Source: JAXLVB01 sp044228045
GTDB taxonomy: Bacteria > Bacteroidota > Bacteroidia > Cytophagales > Spirosomataceae
Assembly: GCA_044228045.1 (NCBI GenBank)
Contig: JBGAVQ010000234.1
Span: 1 to 9,266 of the forward strand
Length of the DNA: 9,266 bases
Direction: 5' to 3'
Part shown: positions 6,577 through 9,266 of the stretch, one piece after another
How the letters are laid out: each line of letters begins with the position of its first letter
Position numbering within the stretch: the stretch's first letter is position 1
Program-made: the position numbers and the translations under genes
The notes under the pieces: generated by a model
What the model saw: only the letters and a program-made list of their open reading frames with translations
Database searches by the model: none
Told to the model about the DNA's origin: nothing

Positions 6577-7438
6577 TCAAATATGAATAGCCTCCAATCT
6601 GGCGATTTTAAGGAATTGGGGACTACTTAAAAATTCAACAGGGTCTAAATTGATGTTATTTAAAAGTATTTCAGCACATTTTTGGGTGCGAAATGCGGTT
6701 TTTAGGTCAATAATTCCCATGTTAGGGCAGTTGAGTTTAATCTTGTACTTTTCTAACACCAGCTTGCCAACAACAGTCATAGTGAAAGCAATATTGACGG
6801 TATTGGTCACCGCACGGGCGGCCCCGTTGGGTTTGCTTATAATTCTTAAAATGAGATAGTCCGTAAAATTGTTTAGCATCTCGGAAATCGAACTCAATTT
6901 GAAATCTTAGTGAATAGTATTTGATAACTTTTAGAGCCTCTAAGGTCAAATCATGGGTAAAAAGAATATTTCTACTGACTCGTTTAGTAATTTGATGAGT
7001 ATGAAGCATCACTACGATATTTAGTTTGAGTCCCGCCATTTTAGGTGTAAAAGCCTCAAATTGATATACTTTGGTTGAAACATTAGAATCTTTATCTTGA
7101 ATTGTAGAGACAAGGTTATCTAAGTTCACTTTATCTCCCAAGGTTTTAGGTCGCCCAATCCCTAATTGATTCCCTTGATAGGGTAATATCAGATGAGCGT
7201 TAGTCTTAAACTTTGAGATAATATTTAGTCCATGTTTAGCGGCTAAAAGTAAATAATCTTCGTGACCATAGAAGCCGTCGAGGACTAAATGAAAACAATT
7301 TAATTCGGGTAAAAATACCTTTAATTGGCTCTGTACTAAGTCCAAAAGTGTTTTAAAAGCTTGATAAGAAGTACTTGTAGATTCTGTTTTACCTTTATTC
7401 TTCGACCCTTTTGGACGGCCTTTTAATTGAGTTAATAT
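6577..7438 (-). pseudogene. IS4-superfamily transposase, C-terminal remnant with frameshift
   Basis: The minus frame from 7438 reads ILTQLKGRPKGSKNKGKTE, then HLVLDGFYGHED with the second catalytic Asp (codon at 7279-7277), and YYSLRFQIEFDFRDAK, which matches the Y-x2-R-x3-E-x6-K (YREK) signature of the IS4 superfamily exactly (codons 6916 to 6872). After HFKNYKQTQ the frame is lost in a GC-rich patch (about 6811-6833). The next frame continues AVTNTVNIAFTMTVVGKLVL to the stop at 6579-6577, directly beside the 16-bp terminal repeat. The N-terminal part, first Asp and about 80 middle residues are missing from here; the N-terminal piece is at 4612-4788 on the other strand. IS630-B sits exactly at the 7437/7438 break. 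Confidence 0.85.
6814..6827. repeat. GC-rich 14-bp hairpin at the frameshift point
   Basis: acggg-cggc-cccgt forms a perfect 5-bp stem with a 4-base loop in otherwise AT-rich DNA, and lies where the IS4 transposase frame is lost. It could be a small palindromic insertion or a spot prone to sequencing error. Confidence 0.45.
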
Positions 7439-7463
7439 ACTTTTTAAAGGATAAAAAGTGACA
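7438..7463 (+). repeat. IS630-B left terminal inverted repeat
   Basis: TACTTTTTAAAGGATAAAAA begins the repeat. It matches the reverse complement of 8680-8705 at 18 of 26 positions, including the block AGGATAAA. Confidence 0.65.
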
Positions 7464-7514
7464 TTAAAAAGAGGGAAAAAGTGAGCAAATTTGTTGCGAC
7501 GAAACAAACAAAAA

Positions 7515-8701
7515 ATGCTCACTTTACAACTCAGCCAAGCCGATATTGCCACGCTAAATTACGATAGATTTCACCATCCCTCTCCTATGATACAAAAAAG
7601 ATTACATGCTGTGTATTACAAAGCTACTCAGGGCTATTCAAATCAGGCAATTGTCTGGCTTTGTGATATGCATCGTCATAGCGTGAGTACGTAAGTCAAT
7701 CTATGAGATTTCACCATCCCTCTCCTATGATACAAAAAAGATTACATGCTGTGTATTACAAAGCTACTCAGGGCTATTCAAATCAGGCAATTGTCTGGCT
7801 TTGTGATATGCATCGTCATAGCGTGAGTACGTAAGTCAATCTATGTAAATCCGAAGGGATAGGAGCTTTGTATCATCATCAATATAAAGGTCATCCATCG
7901 GCTTTAATTCAACATCAAACTAGCCTTCAATCCATTTTATCACGTCAACCTGTCCATAGCCTAAGTCAAGCCAAAACCGTCATTGAATCGCTGACAGGCA
8001 TTACTCGAAGCTTGACGAGCATTCGTACTTTTATGATTAAATCAGGGTTTAGTTATCAAAAAATAGGACATATCCCTGCCAAAGCCGATAGCCAAAAACA
8101 ACAAGAGTATATCCAGCAAACTTTACAACCAGCCATAGAAAAGGCTCAAAATGGACAAATTTACCTACTATTTGTCGATACTGCACACTTTGTAATGGGA
8201 GCATTTTTATCATGTGTCTGGTCACTTACCCGTTTGTTTATCAAAAGCCCAGCAGGAAGACAAGGTCTCAATGTCATTGGTGGACTTGATGCCATCTCGA
8301 AAAAAGTGTTTTTCCAATTCAATACAAGCTATGTTGATGCCTTGGTGCTTTGTCAATTCCTCGAATTCCTTAAAAAACAGATGCCTGATAAACCCATTCA
8401 TCTTGTGTTAGATAATGCCCGATACCAACATTGCCAGTTAGTTAAGAACTTGGCGCTTGATTTGGGAATTACGCTGTTGTTTTTGCCTGCTTATTCACCT
8501 AATCTTAATTTGATTGAACGCCTCTGGAAATTTGTTAAGAAAGAAGTGCTTTATGCCAAATTCTATGACAATTTTCAAGATTTTCAGCAAAGTATAGTGG
8601 ATTGATTAAACAGTACCAATACCCTTTTCAAACCTCAAATGAAAAGGCTCATGACTCTTAGATTTCAGACCTTTGATTTTGTACATATTTATCCTGTTTA
8701 G
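7515..8701 (+). pseudogene. IS630-B transposase (DD34E), broken by duplication and stops
   Basis: The ATG at 7515 starts MLTLQLSQADIATLNYDRFH with a helix-turn-helix (GYSNQAIVWLCDMHRHSVST) that ends at a TAA (7692-7694). A perfect 140-bp tandem copy then repeats most of this segment; 140 is not a multiple of 3, and the copied TAA is at 7832-7834. The catalytic part continues in the frame of the second copy from 7835: Asp (FVDTAHF, codon 8177), Asp (VLDNARYQ, codon 8411) and Glu (LNLIERLW, codon 8516), with 34 residues between the last two. A TGA at 8603-8605 interrupts before the natural C-terminus (LNSTNTLFKPQMKRLMTLRF), which ends at TAG 8699-8701 inside the right terminal repeat. All three catalytic residues are intact, but as read no full-length protein can be made. 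Confidence 0.85.
7566..7845 (+). repeat. Perfect 140-bp tandem duplication (two copies)
   Basis: Bases 7566-7705 and 7706-7845 are identical over all 140 positions by eye. They cover the helix-turn-helix coding part of IS630-B plus an in-frame TAA. The flanking bases differ immediately outside, so exactly two copies exist. Confidence 0.95.
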
Positions 8702-8705
8702 AGTA
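8680..8705 (-). repeat. IS630-B right terminal inverted repeat
   Basis: The reverse complement reads TACTCTAAACAGGATAAATA and onward, pairing imperfectly with 7438-7463. The transposase frame ends inside it. Confidence 0.65.
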
Positions 8706-8776
8706 TAGAAATGCTTCTGAATAACAATACATTGCCAAAGCTTTATCAAGTGGCTTAGAATTAAATACTTCTATAA

Positions 8777-8809
8777 CAGAAGGTCAGACGCTAAGAGCCC
8801 GACCTTTTG
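8777..8809 (-). terminator. Probable terminator hairpin after the T9SS protein
   Basis: The arms cagaaggtc (8777-8785) and gaccttttg (8801-8809) form a 9-bp stem with one G-T pair, enclosing a small GCT/AGC inner stem. It lies about 20 bp beyond the minus-strand stop at 8830. The T-run is better on the plus side (ttttgttta), so it may act in both directions, or for the plus strand. Confidence 0.4.
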
Positions 8810-8829
8810 TTTAGTAATGATTGCGTCTT

Positions 8830-9266
8830 TTAATCCAGCCTCCAAACCTTGACGGTTTTTTGTCGAGTTGGTGTTTCAACACTCAGCATATACATCCCCT
8901 CTTTATAGCCCTTCACATCCAACTCTAAGTGGTGTAATTCCTTTATTTCTTTTGATGACCATGTCTCTAATCTTCGCCCTTGATAATCTATCCAACTCAA
9001 CAGTATTGATTCGGCATCAGGAAGGCTCACTGCTACCTTCAATGGCCCTTTGGTAGGATTTTCCCATACTTTCACCTGAATCCATTGGTCTTTGTTTTCT
9101 CCACCAGCTATTCGGGTTGAAATAGATGTCGCCAGTACCTTCTCTGTGTAGCCTTTACACAATCCACTTGTCAATGTCAAGCGATATGTCCCATTCTTAC
9201 TACTCGTAAATGGGTTTATTGTCACTGTTCGGCTACTACCTAATCCTCCACTTGGCCCACTCCAAC
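8830..9266 (-). CDS. Secreted adhesin-like protein with T9SS sorting tail (C-terminal part)
   Basis: The minus frame is open from the window edge (9266) to TAA at 8832-8830; the N-terminus lies outside. The visible 145 or so residues start with the end of an Ig/PKD-like repeat (WSGPSGGLGSS … NGTYRLTLTSGLCKGYTEKV), a common module in Bacteroidota surface proteins. The last 75-80 residues are a type IX secretion Por-type sorting domain: VKVWENPTKGPLKV (the usual V..NP..G..V opening), a middle IDYQGRRLETWSSKE, and the closing GMYMLSVETPTRQKTVKVWR. The protein is therefore expected to pass the outer membrane by T9SS and be anchored or released at the surface. A GTG at 9225 is not the real start, since the frame extends further upstream. 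Confidence 0.88.
   Translation of the reverse strand, partial: WSGPSGGLGSSRTVTINPFTSSKNGTYRLTLTSGLCKGYTEKVLATSISTRIAGGENKDQWIQVKVWENPTKGPLKVAVSLPDAESILLSWIDYQGRRLETWSSKEIKELHHLELDVKGYKEGMYMLSVETPTRQKTVKVWRLD

Larger units (their letters stand above)
7436..8707 (+). mobile_element. IS630-B insertion sequence with TA duplications
   Basis: A near-complete IS630/Tc1-type element spans 7438-8705. The ends are imperfect inverted repeats (7438-7463 and 8680-8705; 18 of 26 positions match, sharing tact-t and aggataaa-a blocks). A TA dinucleotide lies on each side (7436-7437 and 8706-8707), as IS630 elements duplicate TA on insertion. Length is 1268 bp including a 140-bp internal tandem duplication, so the original would be about 1128 bp, normal for the family. 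The left flank is IS4-type transposase sequence; the right flank is not recognisably its continuation, so the element occupies the right breakpoint of the inferred inversion. Confidence 0.75.

Noticed and set aside
7436..8707. IS630-B as a simple insertion into the IS4 gene
   Set aside because: Joining the two flanks with one TA gives an open frame (YCYSEAFLLTQLKGRPKG), but the part from the right flank does not look like IS4 sequence, so this was not adopted; it remains testable.
4786..9266. Defence or toxin-antitoxin system among the IS remnants
   Set aside because: All sizeable frames are explained by transposases or the T9SS protein; no nuclease, toxin or antitoxin motif was seen.

Overview
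The window looks like a chromosomal stretch from a member of the Bacteroidota, most likely a Cytophagales-type environmental bacterium. The evidence is a type IX secretion (Por) C-terminal sorting tail at the right edge, Bacteroidota-style promoter boxes (TAnnTTTG) in front of several genes, few recognisable Shine-Dalgarno sites, AT-rich intergenic DNA, and lipoproteins with a Cys soon after a short hydrophobic leader. Genus-level assignment is not possible from sequence reading alone.

Layout. Positions 1-213 (minus) hold the start of a small secreted protein that runs off the left edge. Divergent from it is a yjdM/phnA-like zinc-ribbon protein (348-692). A 405-bp stretch with no convincing gene follows. 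Positions 1098-4052 hold five tightly spaced plus-strand genes that look like one operon: a diheme cytochrome c lipoprotein, a small putative lipoprotein, a cupin, a six-helix membrane protein (its start overlaps the cupin stop by 4 bp), and a 113-aa protein I do not recognise.

From about 4060 to 8706 the DNA is a pile of four insertion sequences, all apparently dead: an IS630-type element (call it A), an IS4-superfamily element inserted into it, an IS110-type element, and a second IS630-type element (B). The N-terminal pieces of IS630-A and the IS4 element are on the plus strand (4092-4788), but their C-terminal pieces are on the minus strand (7438-6118) in mirror order, with IS110 between. 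A 16-bp sequence at 4524-4539 recurs as a direct repeat at 6559-6574. It becomes a perfect pair of terminal inverted repeats for the IS4 element if the segment about 4790-7437 is flipped back. The simplest reading is a nested insertion followed by an inversion with loss of the middle of the IS4 transposase gene. IS630-B then sits exactly at the right-hand breakpoint, with TA duplications, imperfect terminal inverted repeats and a perfect 140-bp internal tandem duplication.

The non-coding leader of the IS110 element (about 5908-6120) contains long-range complementary segments and is where an IS110 bridge RNA would be expected. Beyond IS630-B, 8830-9266 (minus) is the C-terminal end of a large secreted adhesin-like protein with an Ig-like repeat end and a T9SS sorting tail. 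No defence island, CRISPR array, rRNA or tRNA was seen. The best candidates for something new are the scrambled nested IS structure, the possible bridge RNA, and the uncharacterised cytochrome-cupin-membrane protein operon.
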